From G963678095 sp963678095 (GTDB taxonomy: Bacteria > Bacillota > Negativicutes > Selenomonadales > Selenomonadaceae): DNA of 64,000 nt. The translations under genes were made by a program, and so were the position numbers. The notes under the pieces were generated by a model, which did no database searches, was not told the DNA's origin, and was given only the letters and a program-made list of their open reading frames with translations. The stretch is from contig OY782746.1 of NCBI GenBank assembly GCA_963678095.2, positions 1,736,001-1,800,000 on the forward strand. Reading direction: 5' to 3'. Numbering within the stretch: position 1 is the stretch's first letter; every line of letters begins with the position of its first letter. This document shows positions 16,563 to 25,351 of the stretch, piece after piece.

Positions 16563-16626
16563 AAAGGTTCTATAATAAATATTGAGGTAAGCCAAAGCTT
16601 ACCTCAATATTTATTATAGAACCTTT
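16563..16626. terminator. Strong bidirectional terminator, 30-bp perfect stem
   Basis: The 30 bases 16563-16592 are perfectly complementary to 16597-16626 around a CAAA loop, flanked by A-rich and T-rich tracts. It separates the decayed island flank from the minus-strand EAL-HDOD gene. Confidence 0.9.
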
Positions 16627-16666
16627 TTTAGCAGTCGTTGGCGGGGCTGATTTCGACTGGCGGGGA

Positions 16667-17887
16667 TTATTCGACAGTCATGGCCCAGGAGACGGCTTCC
16701 ATATATAATTTTTTGGCGGTCTCATCGTTGAGCCCGATTGCCTGACGAAAGAGTGCATACCGGTCCCAGTCGGCTTGCTCGTAGGCGATAACTGTCTGTA
16801 ATACAGGAGTCAGTTTCCCCGGCTGGAACTGAATGGCGCGGGCAATGGATTCCTCCAAGGGCAGTTCCTGTAATATTTTTTGCAGTGGCTGATCCAGCAG
16901 CGCCTCCATCAGGGAAAACATTCCGCATAAAAAAGCTTCGCCGGCCAAAGGTTTTAAGTTTGTTTCTTCGGCGATCCGCTCGGCAAATCGTCCCCGGGTG
17001 AGGGCGGTTGTGACGAGTTCGCCGGGTTTGCCCTCGCCCAAGCCTGTCATCAGGACAATGGTGATGATTTTAGCCAGTTTTTCGTTGCCCAGCATCGCCA
17101 CCGCCTGTTTGATGGAACTGATTTTTGTGACGAAGCCATAGGCGGCAGAGTTAATGTATTTTAAGATCTTATAGGACAGGCCGAGGTCGCGTTGGATCAT
17201 GGCTTCGATTTTCTTTACCTCGACATGAGGATCGTTTAATTCTTTGAGCAGTTTGAAGCAGACAAGCTTGCTGCCTTGGATGTCACGGGCATCAAGGCGC
17301 AGGGGCTTGCAGAAAAAATAGCCCTGAAAAAGTGTGTAGCCCCAGGCAATGGCCTGATGGTACTGGCCGTAGGTTTCTATTTTTTCAGCCAAAAATACCA
17401 AGTCTTTTTTTCGCTGGAACTGCTTGGTTATGGCCTCACAATACGCTGGACTGCTGGCCAAAAAGTCGATTTTTATGATATCGGCAATATCGATCAGCGG
17501 ATCCATCTTCGGGTGATAGACAAAATCGTCGAGGACAATTTTATAGCCGGCAGCTTTGAGTTTTTCGCAGGCAGCCAGGGTTAAGGCATCCGGCTCAACG
17601 GTTTCTAGCACTTCGACGACAATCTGCTGGGGTGGCAAAAAACTGACGACATCGCTGACCAGCATGCGCTGGGAAAAGTTCACAAATGCCAGTTTGCCAC
17701 GGGTCAGTTTCTCGATGCCGAATAAGAACATGCTGTTTGCCAGGACACTTGATGTTGCTTCGTCGGCTTCGCAGCCGGGAAAGGCATTGAGCATGGCTGC
17801 CGGGTTGCTGCTGCGATACAGCAATTCATAGCCGTAAATCTGTAGTTTATTGGTAAATATTGGCTGGCGGGCGAGACATTCAACCAT
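16667..17887 (-). CDS. EAL-like / HDOD signalling protein (YuxH/CdgJ type)
   Basis: A 406-residue cytosolic protein. Residues 1-200 form an EAL-like domain in which the signature is YGYELLYR rather than ExL with full metal ligands, so it is not expected to cleave c-di-GMP; residues 200-390 are an HDOD domain (ELNDPHVEVKKIEAMIQRDL, then SAAYGFVTKISSIKQAVAML). Proteins of this build (YuxH in Bacillus, CdgJ in Vibrio) regulate motility, but their biochemistry is not settled. It lies next to a degenerate GGDEF gene on the same strand; the two are separated by about 220 bp with strong hairpins. Confidence 0.85.
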   Translation of the reverse strand: MVECLARQPIFTNKLQIYGYELLYRSSNPAAMLNAFPGCEADEATSSVLANSMFLFGIEKLTRGKLAFVNFSQRMLVSDVVSFLPPQQIVVEVLETVEPDALTLAACEKLKAAGYKIVLDDFVYHPKMDPLIDIADIIKIDFLASSPAYCEAITKQFQRKKDLVFLAEKIETYGQYHQAIAWGYTLFQGYFFCKPLRLDARDIQGSKLVCFKLLKELNDPHVEVKKIEAMIQRDLGLSYKILKYINSAAYGFVTKISSIKQAVAMLGNEKLAKIITIVLMTGLGEGKPGELVTTALTRGRFAERIAEETNLKPLAGEAFLCGMFSLMEALLDQPLQKILQELPLEESIARAIQFQPGKLTPVLQTVIAYEQADWDRYALFRQAIGLNDETAKKLYMEAVSWAMTVE

Positions 17888-17933
17888 ATGTGGATTCCCT
17901 GCTTTCTAAAATACTATGCCGGAGGGCATGAAT

Positions 17934-17977
17934 AGCTCCGGTTGACAGTGCGGTTTAAGCGCCGTTCAACCGGAGCT
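17934..17977 (-). promoter_or_regulatory. Strong hairpin in the leader of the EAL-HDOD gene
   Basis: AGCTCCGGTTGA (17934-17945) is perfectly complementary to TCAACCGGAGCT (17966-17977), with a 20-nt loop. No T-run follows on either strand, so it is not a simple terminator. It lies about 50 bases before the start codon. Confidence 0.5.
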
Positions 17978-18105
17978 GGTGTTTGATCTTTTCGTCGATA
18001 TCGCCGCAACAAGAGCTACGGGGATCTTTCATATACTATAACTATACCACAAATTATGGCAAGCATAAACACTGATCTTTATGCTTGAAGGATATTGGTG
18101 GAGTA

Positions 18106-19038
18106 TCAGGTGATGATCGTGTTGCGGGGATTTTGCTTGCATTCTTGCCAATGCTGCTCGAGGCGCTGGGTTATATCATCAAAGCTCTCATTGGCCTGAA
18201 CGATGGTACCGTAAAGGCTCGTTTCGATGGATCGTCCCTCCCAGCCGACGACGGTCTTATCGCTCAGTGCCAGTTTCAGCTTGTTGGCCCAGTTGAGTAG
18301 CAAGGGTGTTTTGTTGGTGTTTATAAAAACAATAAACGAGCCGCCATACCAGCGGGCTACCAGACTGCCCTTTTCGGGATCGATGTTTTCTGAAATGGTC
18401 CGGGCAACTTCTTTTAAAAGATGATTGCCAAGGTTGAGCCCGCCGTGATTGTTGAATTCGGCTAGATTGCGGATGTCGACGATCATTAGACTCAGGCAGA
18501 TTTCGGTAAAAGCTTTTTCTGATTCAGCTAAAAGCATTTTAATTTTTTGTTCTATATACTGCTTATTGGGCAGATTTGTGATCGGATCAATATAGGCGGT
18601 CTGTACCAGGTCGTTGACGGCAGACTCCGTTAGGGATTTTGTATGCTTTTGCCGGAAGACTTCAAGTACTCCCAAAATCTTCTGGCTACTGTCATGAAGC
18701 GGCAGGCAGCGTATTTCTACGGGCAGGGTATGTCCGCTTTTATGACGTAAAAAGCAGGAGGTTTGAAGCAGGCGATTTGTTCCCAGGGTTTTTTTGATGG
18801 GGCAGCCTAGTTCGCAGCAGGGATCGCCTTGCTCGTTGATATGCAATAACCGCTGGTCCGTGCACTTTTTGCCGAGTAAGGAATCTGGGCTGTAGCCGGT
18901 TAGCTGTTCGGCGGCCACGTTCCAAAATAAAATTGTTCCGAGAGGGTCAACGATGTAGGCAGCTTCAAACAAGTTGGCGGCTAATTTCATGTAGGGCCCG
19001 AGGGCTAGTTCTGAAAGACTTGGAAGTAAGCTCATCAT
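18106..19038 (-). CDS. PAS-GGDEF protein with degenerate active site
   Basis: A 310-residue protein: PAS domain at about 15-135 (NLFEAAYIVDPLGTILFWNV) and a GGDEF domain at about 150-305. The active-site loop reads WYGGSF instead of GGDEF, losing the catalytic acidic residues, so diguanylate cyclase activity is unlikely. A short cysteine cluster (DPCCELGCPI) in the PAS domain is notable; such cysteines often report redox state or bind a cofactor. Start chosen at 19038, after GAGGAA; another ATG follows directly. Probably a c-di-GMP-related or PAS sensor acting by protein contact. Confidence 0.8.
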   Translation of the reverse strand: MMSLLPSLSELALGPYMKLAANLFEAAYIVDPLGTILFWNVAAEQLTGYSPDSLLGKKCTDQRLLHINEQGDPCCELGCPIKKTLGTNRLLQTSCFLRHKSGHTLPVEIRCLPLHDSSQKILGVLEVFRQKHTKSLTESAVNDLVQTAYIDPITNLPNKQYIEQKIKMLLAESEKAFTEICLSLMIVDIRNLAEFNNHGGLNLGNHLLKEVARTISENIDPEKGSLVARWYGGSFIVFINTNKTPLLLNWANKLKLALSDKTVVGWEGRSIETSLYGTIVQANESFDDITQRLEQHWQECKQNPRNTIIT

Positions 19039-19327
19039 AAGTTCCTCTTTTCCTGGCAGTTTCAAATGGGGATAAACAACGCTGTAGTCGCAATAAAAAC
19101 TCTGTTAGGGATAATTTCGCGGATTAATTGAAATTCCCTGTATTTATTTTATAAAATATTCTGATGATTCTGTATGATGGGCAAAACAAGGCCACTTTAG
19201 CCGGTTATTTTTTTATCAGGACTGGTCAGCGAGGGAAATATGAGGTATATTATAGAAAACAGAATGTATAATGAATATCATTCAACAATGATTATTTATT
19301 GAGATTTTAATCAGAGGAGGGATTTAT

Positions 19328-20716
19328 ATGGAATATCGGGTAGAAAAAGATTCTTTGGGCGAGGTTATGGTTCCACAGGACAAGCTGTGGGGGGCGCAGA
19401 CCCAGCGCAGCTTTGAAAATTTCAAAATTGGTACGGAAAAAATACCGCTGGAACTGGTGCGAGTGTTTTCTCGCCTTAAACGTGCTGCGGCCAAGGTGAA
19501 TTGTGAGCTGGACCTTATTGACAGCCTGCGCACGCAAGCGATTATTCAGGCCTGCGATGAGATATATGCTGGAAAGTTGGCGGGGAATTTTCCGCTGGCG
19601 GTCTGGCAGACCGGCAGTGGCACGCAGTTTAACATGAACATGAATGAAGTCATCGCGCATCGGGCCAGGCAGATTTTGCAGCAGCAGGGCCACGATGTTC
19701 TGGTACATCCCAATGATCATGTCAATCGGTCACAAAGTTCGAACGATATTTTCCCGACCTCACTGCATGTGATGACGCTTTTATTGATAAAAGAAGAGCT
19801 TTTTCCAGCCCTTGATGCGTTTTGTGAAACACTGGAGGAGAAATCGCAGGCCTTTGCCGATATCATAAAAATTGGGCGGACACATCTGATGGATGCCACG
19901 CCGCTTACTTTGGGGCAGGAAATCGGTGGCTGGGCTGAAATGATCCGGCGCAATCGGCAGATGCTCACGGTTGGGCTGGACTTTATCCGTGGACTGGCCA
20001 TGGGGGGGACGGCTGTAGGAACGGGGATTAACACGCATCCTGAATTTGCCCGGCGCGTTGCAGCTGAGATCAGCGAGATAACGAAAGAAGCCTTTGTGAC
20101 AGCGCCCAATAAGTTTCAGGCGCTGTCAAGTAAATCGGAGTTGGCAGCCGTACATGGACTTCTCAAGGCACTGGCGGCAGACCTGATGAAAATTGCCAAC
20201 GATGTGCGCTGGCTGGCGAGTGGTCCCCGCTGCGGAATTGGTGAAATAAGAATTCCGGCCAATGAACCGGGGAGTTCGATTATGCCGGCCAAGGTCAATC
20301 CGACCCAGGCAGAAGCGTTGACGATGGTGGCGGTGCAGGTATTTGGCAATGATGCCGCGGTAGGTTTTGCGGCAAGTCAGGGGAATTTCCAGCTCAATGT
20401 GTTTATGCCGTTGATTGCCTATAATATAGTGCAAAGCATCCGTTTGCTGAGCGACGCGATGACATCCTTTAACCAAAATTGTGTAAAGGGGATGGAACCC
20501 AATACAGACAGGATTCAGGAACATCTAGAACAGTCTTTGATCCTGATTACCGGTTTGGTACCGTTGATTGGCTATGATAAGGCGGCGGAAATTGCTAAAA
20601 AGGCAGCCCGGGAAAATATAACGCTGAAGCAGTCGGCATTGGCGCTGGCGGCGGTTTCGGAAGCAGATTTTGACTTCTACATGAACCCGCAACGCTTGAT
20701 AAATCCAGTGAAGTAG
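19328..20716 (+). CDS. fumC: Fumarate hydratase, class II
   Basis: A 462-residue class II fumarase that interconverts fumarate and malate without an iron-sulphur cluster. The superfamily signature GSSIMPAKVNPTQ is at about residue 317, with the substrate-binding HPNDHVNRSQSSND and the helix TGSGTQFNMNMNEV. Length is normal. GAGGAGGG stands 8 bases before the ATG. Upstream (about 19268-19300) the AT-rich TGAATATCATTCA palindrome could be a Fur-type operator, which would fit an iron-free fumarase, but this is only a sequence resemblance. A terminator follows at 20745. Confidence 0.95.
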   Translation: MEYRVEKDSLGEVMVPQDKLWGAQTQRSFENFKIGTEKIPLELVRVFSRLKRAAAKVNCELDLIDSLRTQAIIQACDEIYAGKLAGNFPLAVWQTGSGTQFNMNMNEVIAHRARQILQQQGHDVLVHPNDHVNRSQSSNDIFPTSLHVMTLLLIKEELFPALDAFCETLEEKSQAFADIIKIGRTHLMDATPLTLGQEIGGWAEMIRRNRQMLTVGLDFIRGLAMGGTAVGTGINTHPEFARRVAAEISEITKEAFVTAPNKFQALSSKSELAAVHGLLKALAADLMKIANDVRWLASGPRCGIGEIRIPANEPGSSIMPAKVNPTQAEALTMVAVQVFGNDAAVGFAASQGNFQLNVFMPLIAYNIVQSIRLLSDAMTSFNQNCVKGMEPNTDRIQEHLEQSLILITGLVPLIGYDKAAEIAKKAARENITLKQSALALAAVSEADFDFYMNPQRLINPVK

Positions 20717-20744
20717 AGCCGGGGAAAAGAATATGCAGTTAAGG

Positions 20745-20779
20745 AACAACCTGTCTTTGTTTGAAGGCAGGTTGTTTTG
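20745..20779 (+). terminator. Terminator of fumC
   Basis: AACAACCTG (20745-20753) pairs with CAGGTTGTT (20768-20776), then TTGATTTG. Confidence 0.8.
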
Positions 20780-20865
20780 ATTTGAAATGACGAAAAATAT
20801 GAAACAAAAGTCCTGGATTACTGGACGTATGGTCTGATAAATGATACAATGAACTCAAATAATAG

Positions 20866-20943
20866 CTGCAAACTCAGCGAAAGCTGAGGACGCAAAACCA
20901 TGGATCTAAGGCGCTAGGCGCTATGACTGCCAGGCTGCCATTT
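20866..20943 (+). promoter_or_regulatory. c-di-GMP-I (GEMM) riboswitch
   Basis: The sequence has the GEMM-I signature in order: GCAAACTCAGC, the GAAA tetraloop, GCTGAG, GACGCAAAACC, a variable second helix (GGCGCTAGGCGC), and the closing CTGCCAGGCTGCC. An intrinsic terminator follows at 20966, 128 bases before the protein start, so the switch probably controls transcription elongation into the GGDEF/HD-GYP gene. A c-di-GMP enzyme under a c-di-GMP sensor implies feedback. Confidence 0.9.
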
Positions 20944-20965
20944 TGGGTTGACCGAAATGTTACGA

Positions 20966-20995
20966 GCTGGCAGAGGTGCCGGCTTTTATTGTTTT
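20966..20995 (+). terminator. Riboswitch expression-platform terminator
   Basis: GCTGGCA (20966-20972) pairs with TGCCGGC (20977-20983), loop GAGG, followed by TTTTATTGTTTT. It sits about 20 bases after the c-di-GMP-I aptamer. The aptamer's last strand (CAGGCTGCC) overlaps in sequence with the stem, allowing mutually exclusive folds. Confidence 0.75.
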
Positions 20996-21070
20996 CCCAA
21001 AAAGACGAAATATATAAATTTTTCGCAAAATACTTGTGGGCGTGAATCAGTGCCAGAGGGGAGGGCGCAG

Positions 21071-22801
21071 ATGAATGAGAGCTTTCGCCAGCCGGGAATC
21101 CATGCCGGTGAGGCTGATGGTAACAATATATGGCGCAGATCGCCGTTTAGCAGATGGCGTTTGTTGCGGCATGCTTTTAGCGCAGAGCAGAGTCCGGCTG
21201 TTTTTGACCTGAAAGTCTTAAATATCCTGCTGGCCTTTTGCTTTTTGCTGGCGATGCTGCAGGTGTTGGCGGCGGTATTTTTTACAGGGGATATGGCCAA
21301 GACTGTTGTGTGGCTGAGCATGCTGCTGTTTGCCGGGGGAGATTTTTATCTGGCCAATGTTAAAAAAATGCGAGATCTAGCAATTTTGCTGCTGCTGGGC
21401 ATGGCGATATTTATTATTCTGCCATTATTGTGGCTGATGAATGCCGGAGTTAATGGCAGCAATGTGGTATATATTATTATCATCTCTTCGATGATTGGTT
21501 TGCTGACCCATGGCCGTCAGCGTCTGCTGGCCGTGCTAAGTCTGCTGTTTGTTAGCAGCGGGCTGATGTTTGTTGAATACGTGCATCCGGAATGGATCTT
21601 GTACCATGAAAATCAGCTGGTGCGCTTGCAGGATCTTTATCTTGGCTTGCTGCTGGCAATTTTGCTTAATGTGGTTGTATTGTCTGTTGGTTTAAAAAAT
21701 TATAAACGGGAATGCTACAATCTTGAAAAATCACAGCAAGAATTGCGGTATGTGAGCTATCATGATTCCTTGACGGGCGTGTATAACCGAAATTATTTTG
21801 AACAACTTGTGCGGGAGGACATCGCCGGCGACCGGGGCGAGGGTTTGGGCGTATTTGTTGTCGATATCGATGGCTTGAAAATCATCAATGACAGCTTTGG
21901 CCATGAAGCAGGGGATGCGCTGTTGATCAGGGCCGCCCGCTGCCTGCAGTTTGCGGCCGGTGAAAATGCCACCGTATGCCGGATTGGCGGCGATGAGTTT
22001 GCGATCCTTTTGCCCGCGCCCGATATGGCAGCGATGGAGTTGTTGCATCGTGCAATTGGAGCGGCGCTGCAGCAGGAAAATATATATGGAACGGCGACGG
22101 AGAACTTCTTTTTGCAGATGGCGATCGGGTATGCCTATGATCCCAATCAGCATGTATCGCTGAAGGAGCTGTTTCACGCAGCCGATGAAAAAATGTACCG
22201 GGAAAAGGTGAACCATCATAGCAGGGGGCGAGGTTCTTTGGTCCAGTCTTTACAGCAGCAGCTCGTGGTCCGTGACCATAGCCGCACGGAACGGACTGCG
22301 CGTATGCTGGGGCTGGCTGTGGATTTTGCTAAAAGTTTTGGCCTGGCGAGCGTCGATCTGATGGAGCTGCGCTTGTTTGTGGAGTTCCGGGATATCGGTG
22401 ATATTGGGGTTCCCGAAAAACTGCTGCAAAAACCAGCGGTTTTTTCCGTGCCGGAACGAAGACAAATGGAAAAGCATGTAGAAATCGGGTATCGGATAGC
22501 GCTATCGACGCAGGAGTTGCAACCGATTGCGGCCTGGATTTTGCATCATCATGAATGGTGGAATGGGGAAGGGTATCCGTTTGGACTGCAGGGGGAAGCA
22601 ATTCCCTGGATGTGCCGGATGCTGGCGATCGTTGCTGCCTATGAAGCGCTGACAAGTGACCGTCCGTATCGGCGGGCAGGCGATGTGAGGACCGCATTGC
22701 TGGAATTGCAGTTGTTTGCCGGGCGGCAGTTTGATCCTGACCTTGTTGTGCAATTTGTATCCTTTATTATGATGCGGGAGGTATCGCTCTTGTCCGAATA
22801 G
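21071..22801 (+). CDS. Membrane GGDEF / HD-GYP-like protein
   Basis: A 576-residue protein: about six hydrophobic segments (residues 45-205), an intact GGDEF domain (CRIGGDEFAIL, with a DGLKIINDSFGHEAGD block) and a C-terminal HD-GYP-like domain. The HD-GYP part keeps HHEWWNGEGYP and SDRPYRR, but the metal-binding HD dyad reads FRDIGDIG instead of HDIGKIG, and the later aspartate motif is VAAYEAL, so phosphodiesterase activity is doubtful. Predicted role: diguanylate cyclase with a regulatory HD-GYP-like domain. Start 21071 has GAGGGGAGGG upstream; the ATG at 20948 would fall at the end of the riboswitch. Controlled by the c-di-GMP-I riboswitch upstream. Confidence 0.85.
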   Translation: MNESFRQPGIHAGEADGNNIWRRSPFSRWRLLRHAFSAEQSPAVFDLKVLNILLAFCFLLAMLQVLAAVFFTGDMAKTVVWLSMLLFAGGDFYLANVKKMRDLAILLLLGMAIFIILPLLWLMNAGVNGSNVVYIIIISSMIGLLTHGRQRLLAVLSLLFVSSGLMFVEYVHPEWILYHENQLVRLQDLYLGLLLAILLNVVVLSVGLKNYKRECYNLEKSQQELRYVSYHDSLTGVYNRNYFEQLVREDIAGDRGEGLGVFVVDIDGLKIINDSFGHEAGDALLIRAARCLQFAAGENATVCRIGGDEFAILLPAPDMAAMELLHRAIGAALQQENIYGTATENFFLQMAIGYAYDPNQHVSLKELFHAADEKMYREKVNHHSRGRGSLVQSLQQQLVVRDHSRTERTARMLGLAVDFAKSFGLASVDLMELRLFVEFRDIGDIGVPEKLLQKPAVFSVPERRQMEKHVEIGYRIALSTQELQPIAAWILHHHEWWNGEGYPFGLQGEAIPWMCRMLAIVAAYEALTSDRPYRRAGDVRTALLELQLFAGRQFDPDLVVQFVSFIMMREVSLLSE

Positions 22802-22814
22802 GGCAAGGCTTAAA

Positions 22815-22853
22815 ATAGCTGGCAGCCGGAAACGGACCTGCCGGCTATTTTTA
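22815..22853 (+). terminator. Terminator after the GGDEF/HD-GYP-like gene
   Basis: ATAGCTGGCAG (22815-22825) pairs with CTGCCGGCTAT (22838-22848), followed by TTTTTATG. Confidence 0.85.
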
Positions 22854-22937
22854 TGCCGGGGATTTGGGTGGAGTTTTTATGCAGATACTGTTACAATATT
22901 ATATAGAAGGAAATTCCCCTTTTGAGGCGGTGACGTT

Positions 22938-23456
22938 ATGTATAAAAAAGTGGCTTTAGGACTGATGGCGATATTTTTAGTCGGACTGGTGGCCGGAGCG
23001 GGATATGTGTATTCCTATGATGCCAGAGTAGCGGATAATCTGTCGGCTTACTGTAATATTGATTTTCGCAGCCGGTTTCAGCCCCGGACAAACCAGCTTG
23101 TAGGAGCAACCCTGGAACTGGTGGATTTTAGATTTTCATCGCAGCCTTTGGAGCCGTTTTGCCTGCTGGATGTGGATGGCGAGATTTATCGCCTTGAGGC
23201 GCAGTCGGCAGAATTTAAGCCGGCCCCGCGCACGCTGGGATCGTTTACCGGTGTGGATTCGCTGAAAAACAAAAGCCGGATTCTGGTTCCCTTGCCGCTG
23301 CCGGTGCTTACGGCTATTGAACGGGCAGAGCAGGTGAAGGTGTCGTTTCGGTATGCCGGCAGTGAAGCTGCAGTTGAATTGCCCTTGAGTCAACCGGATC
23401 TGCTGTACTGGAAAAAACAGCTACAGAAAGAGACGGCTTCCAATGAATATGAATAA
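22938..23456 (+). CDS. Membrane-anchored hypothetical protein
   Basis: A 172-residue protein with one N-terminal hydrophobic segment (residues 5-25, VALGLMAIFLVGLVAGAGYV) that is a signal anchor or signal peptide, then an extracytoplasmic, beta-rich domain of about 145 residues. I recognise no domain. Its stop overlaps the first possible ATG of the GGDEF gene at 23456 (TAATG), suggesting translational coupling. Confidence 0.6.
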   Translation: MYKKVALGLMAIFLVGLVAGAGYVYSYDARVADNLSAYCNIDFRSRFQPRTNQLVGATLELVDFRFSSQPLEPFCLLDVDGEIYRLEAQSAEFKPAPRTLGSFTGVDSLKNKSRILVPLPLPVLTAIERAEQVKVSFRYAGSEAAVELPLSQPDLLYWKKQLQKETASNEYE

Positions 23457-24730
23457 TGTCAGAGAGAGAACTTGCCGGCAAAAATTGGCAGGATTTTATC
23501 GGCGGACAGGGAAATCTTTATAAGTATAAACCGGCCGTTTTTTTGCCGGAGCGGCCAGTACTGCTTGCGTTTGACATAAAGCGACGGAGGGAAGTGGGCG
23601 TCATAAATGTAATGCTTGAAATACAGATGGATATTTTGATTCTGGTTCTGCTGGTTGGCGTCGGGATTCATTCCTGTTTTATGCTCAATAAAAAGAAGCA
23701 GATTCACAGGCTGTTTTCTCTGATTATATTTCTAACGGTCTGCATGCTGTTTTTGGAAATTCTGAATATGGTGCTCGGGACCAGTGTGTATCCCGGCCTG
23801 CAGGGACTGGGGAAGGCGGTAAATGCCGCCGTATTTGCCCTAACGCCCGGGGTGCCAATGCTGACAGTGCTATATGCCTATAAAATGACCCATAAGCGCC
23901 GGCAACTTTTTCTGCCTGCTTTCAGGCGGCTGGCCCTGCCGTTTTTCCTCAACGCCTTTTTTTCTGCTGGCAGTTATTATACGGGCTGGATGTTTATTCA
24001 TCAACCGGGGCAATTATATGAGCGTGGTCCACTGTTTTTTATATTGCCATTGACCTGCGCGATCTATTATATGGTTCATTTATTGGTTCTGTACAGCGGA
24101 CGACGCCGGATTGGTACAGGGGATCTGCTGGTGCTCAGTTCGCTGACACTGATTCCTACTATTTTGACGGCAGTGCAGCTGTATTGGTTTAACTGCCTGA
24201 CGATATGGACCAGCGTCGCTGTGGCGGTTGTGATTAATTACATATATATTATTCATGCGGTAGCCAAACGTGATGCGCTTACGGGCCTTGGCAATCGTCT
24301 GGCCTATGATGAATATATGGCGCGTCTGCGGCGCAAACGGCAGATCGATCTGGCGATTGTAAATATTGATCTCGATGATTTTAAGCAGATTAATGACCGC
24401 TTCGGGCATGAAGCCGGCGACAAAGTCCTGCGGTTTTTTGCCAGGCAGCTGGAAGACGTTTTTTTCGGTACCGGGCTGGCGATTCGGCTCGGGGGGGATG
24501 AGTTTGTCGTGCTGCTCAGCGAAAAGCGCCGGGAAAGAATACAGGTGCATCTTGAAAAGCTTCAGGAAAGAATTCGCCAGTATAATGAAACCAGTGAACG
24601 GTCGTATAATTTGTCGTTTAGCTGCGGGATTGCAATTTTTGATGATACATATAAGAGCCTTCACGAATTTTTACATCGGGCGGATGCTTTGATGTATGAA
24701 GAAAAGAAGAAGAAAAAGAAGCGGGGGTAA
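23456..24730 (+). CDS. Membrane diguanylate cyclase (GGDEF)
   Basis: Up to 424 residues. A cluster of about eight hydrophobic segments (residues 55-270; 7TM-type sensor arrangement) precedes a GGDEF domain (DLDDFKQINDRFGHEAGD, active loop RLGGDEFVVLL) that keeps all catalytic residues, and the C-terminus is a lysine run. Expected to make c-di-GMP in response to a membrane signal. The start is uncertain: ATG 23456 overlaps the previous stop; ATG 23612, at the first membrane segment, would remove 52 residues that look unstructured. No inhibitory-site RxxD is visible just before the GGDEF loop (the residues are TGLAIRLGGDEF). Confidence 0.85.
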   Translation: MSERELAGKNWQDFIGGQGNLYKYKPAVFLPERPVLLAFDIKRRREVGVINVMLEIQMDILILVLLVGVGIHSCFMLNKKKQIHRLFSLIIFLTVCMLFLEILNMVLGTSVYPGLQGLGKAVNAAVFALTPGVPMLTVLYAYKMTHKRRQLFLPAFRRLALPFFLNAFFSAGSYYTGWMFIHQPGQLYERGPLFFILPLTCAIYYMVHLLVLYSGRRRIGTGDLLVLSSLTLIPTILTAVQLYWFNCLTIWTSVAVAVVINYIYIIHAVAKRDALTGLGNRLAYDEYMARLRRKRQIDLAIVNIDLDDFKQINDRFGHEAGDKVLRFFARQLEDVFFGTGLAIRLGGDEFVVLLSEKRRERIQVHLEKLQERIRQYNETSERSYNLSFSCGIAIFDDTYKSLHEFLHRADALMYEEKKKKKKRG

Positions 24731-24745
24731 CCGCTTCTTTTTCTT
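24716..24745 (+). terminator. Terminator overlapping the GGDEF gene stop
   Basis: AAGAAGCGG (24716-24724) pairs with CCGCTTCTT (24731-24739), followed by TTTCTTT. The stop codon lies in the loop. Confidence 0.85.
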
Positions 24746-24787
24746 TAGTGGCATATTGGTAAGTAAAACGCAAAGCTGCTTTTACTG

Positions 24788-24840
24788 AAACAGGTCCCAA
24801 TCGATCATAAACTTAATTTATGATCGATTGGGACCTGTTT
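24788..24840. terminator. 24-bp perfect inverted repeat, probable bidirectional terminator
   Basis: Positions 24788-24811 are perfectly complementary to 24817-24840 with a CTTAA loop. The stem is flanked by AAA on one side and TTT on the other. It follows the GGDEF gene terminator by only 42 bases, so a second role (operator, IS remnant or DNA-protein site) is possible. Confidence 0.6.
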
Positions 24841-25351
24841 AATGGTTTTGCTGCTAATAGCTGAGGTGGTAGACTGGTTATGAATAAGAACCGGCGGGAT
24901 AATTCTAAACAAATGTAATACAATAGAAAACAATAATCTGGTTAATGGATTACCTGGACTTGTGTGTCTTCTGTGAATGGAAAAATAGAATCGTGAATTA
25001 CAGTTATAGTGAGTATTCCTGGGTTTTATGTAAATTGTTACGTATTTTACTACAATAATAAAAACTTAATATCCGTAACGAGGAGAATGACAGAAAATTC
25101 AAACTTAATGAATTGCTGGACAAAGGTAATTATCCTATGATAAAATCACTTTATGACAAAAAACGGCGGCCTGCTGTATTGTAGTAGTCTGACCTGCTGT
25201 TTGCGGGGCAGATTATTTTTGCTGGGACGGATTGCTGTCGGTCATAATGTGCCTTTGAGGATAACATGCAACAGCGTTGTTGAGAATAAGGAAAATTCAG
25301 TATTCTCTTTACTTTTTAGCGCTGGTGACAGGGAAACTCGATCTCATCTAA
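24841..25351. other. Intergenic region upstream of the [FeFe] hydrogenase operon
   Basis: About 500 bases of AT-rich sequence without a gene. A TTGTTACGTATTTTACTACAA element (near 25037) is loosely palindromic and recalls Rex or CRP/FNR-type sites, but too imperfectly to call. A short frame with hydrophobic cysteines at 25153-25449 overlaps a structured leader and is not supported as a gene. Confidence 0.4.

Noticed and set aside
20948..21070. Earlier ATG for the GGDEF/HD-GYP-like gene
   Set aside because: It would start inside the riboswitch and run through its terminator; 21071 has a strong ribosome site.
25030..25065. Rex or FNR binding site before the [FeFe] hydrogenase operon
   Set aside because: TTGTTACGTATTTTACTACAA is only partly symmetrical and the half-site spacing does not fit; not called.
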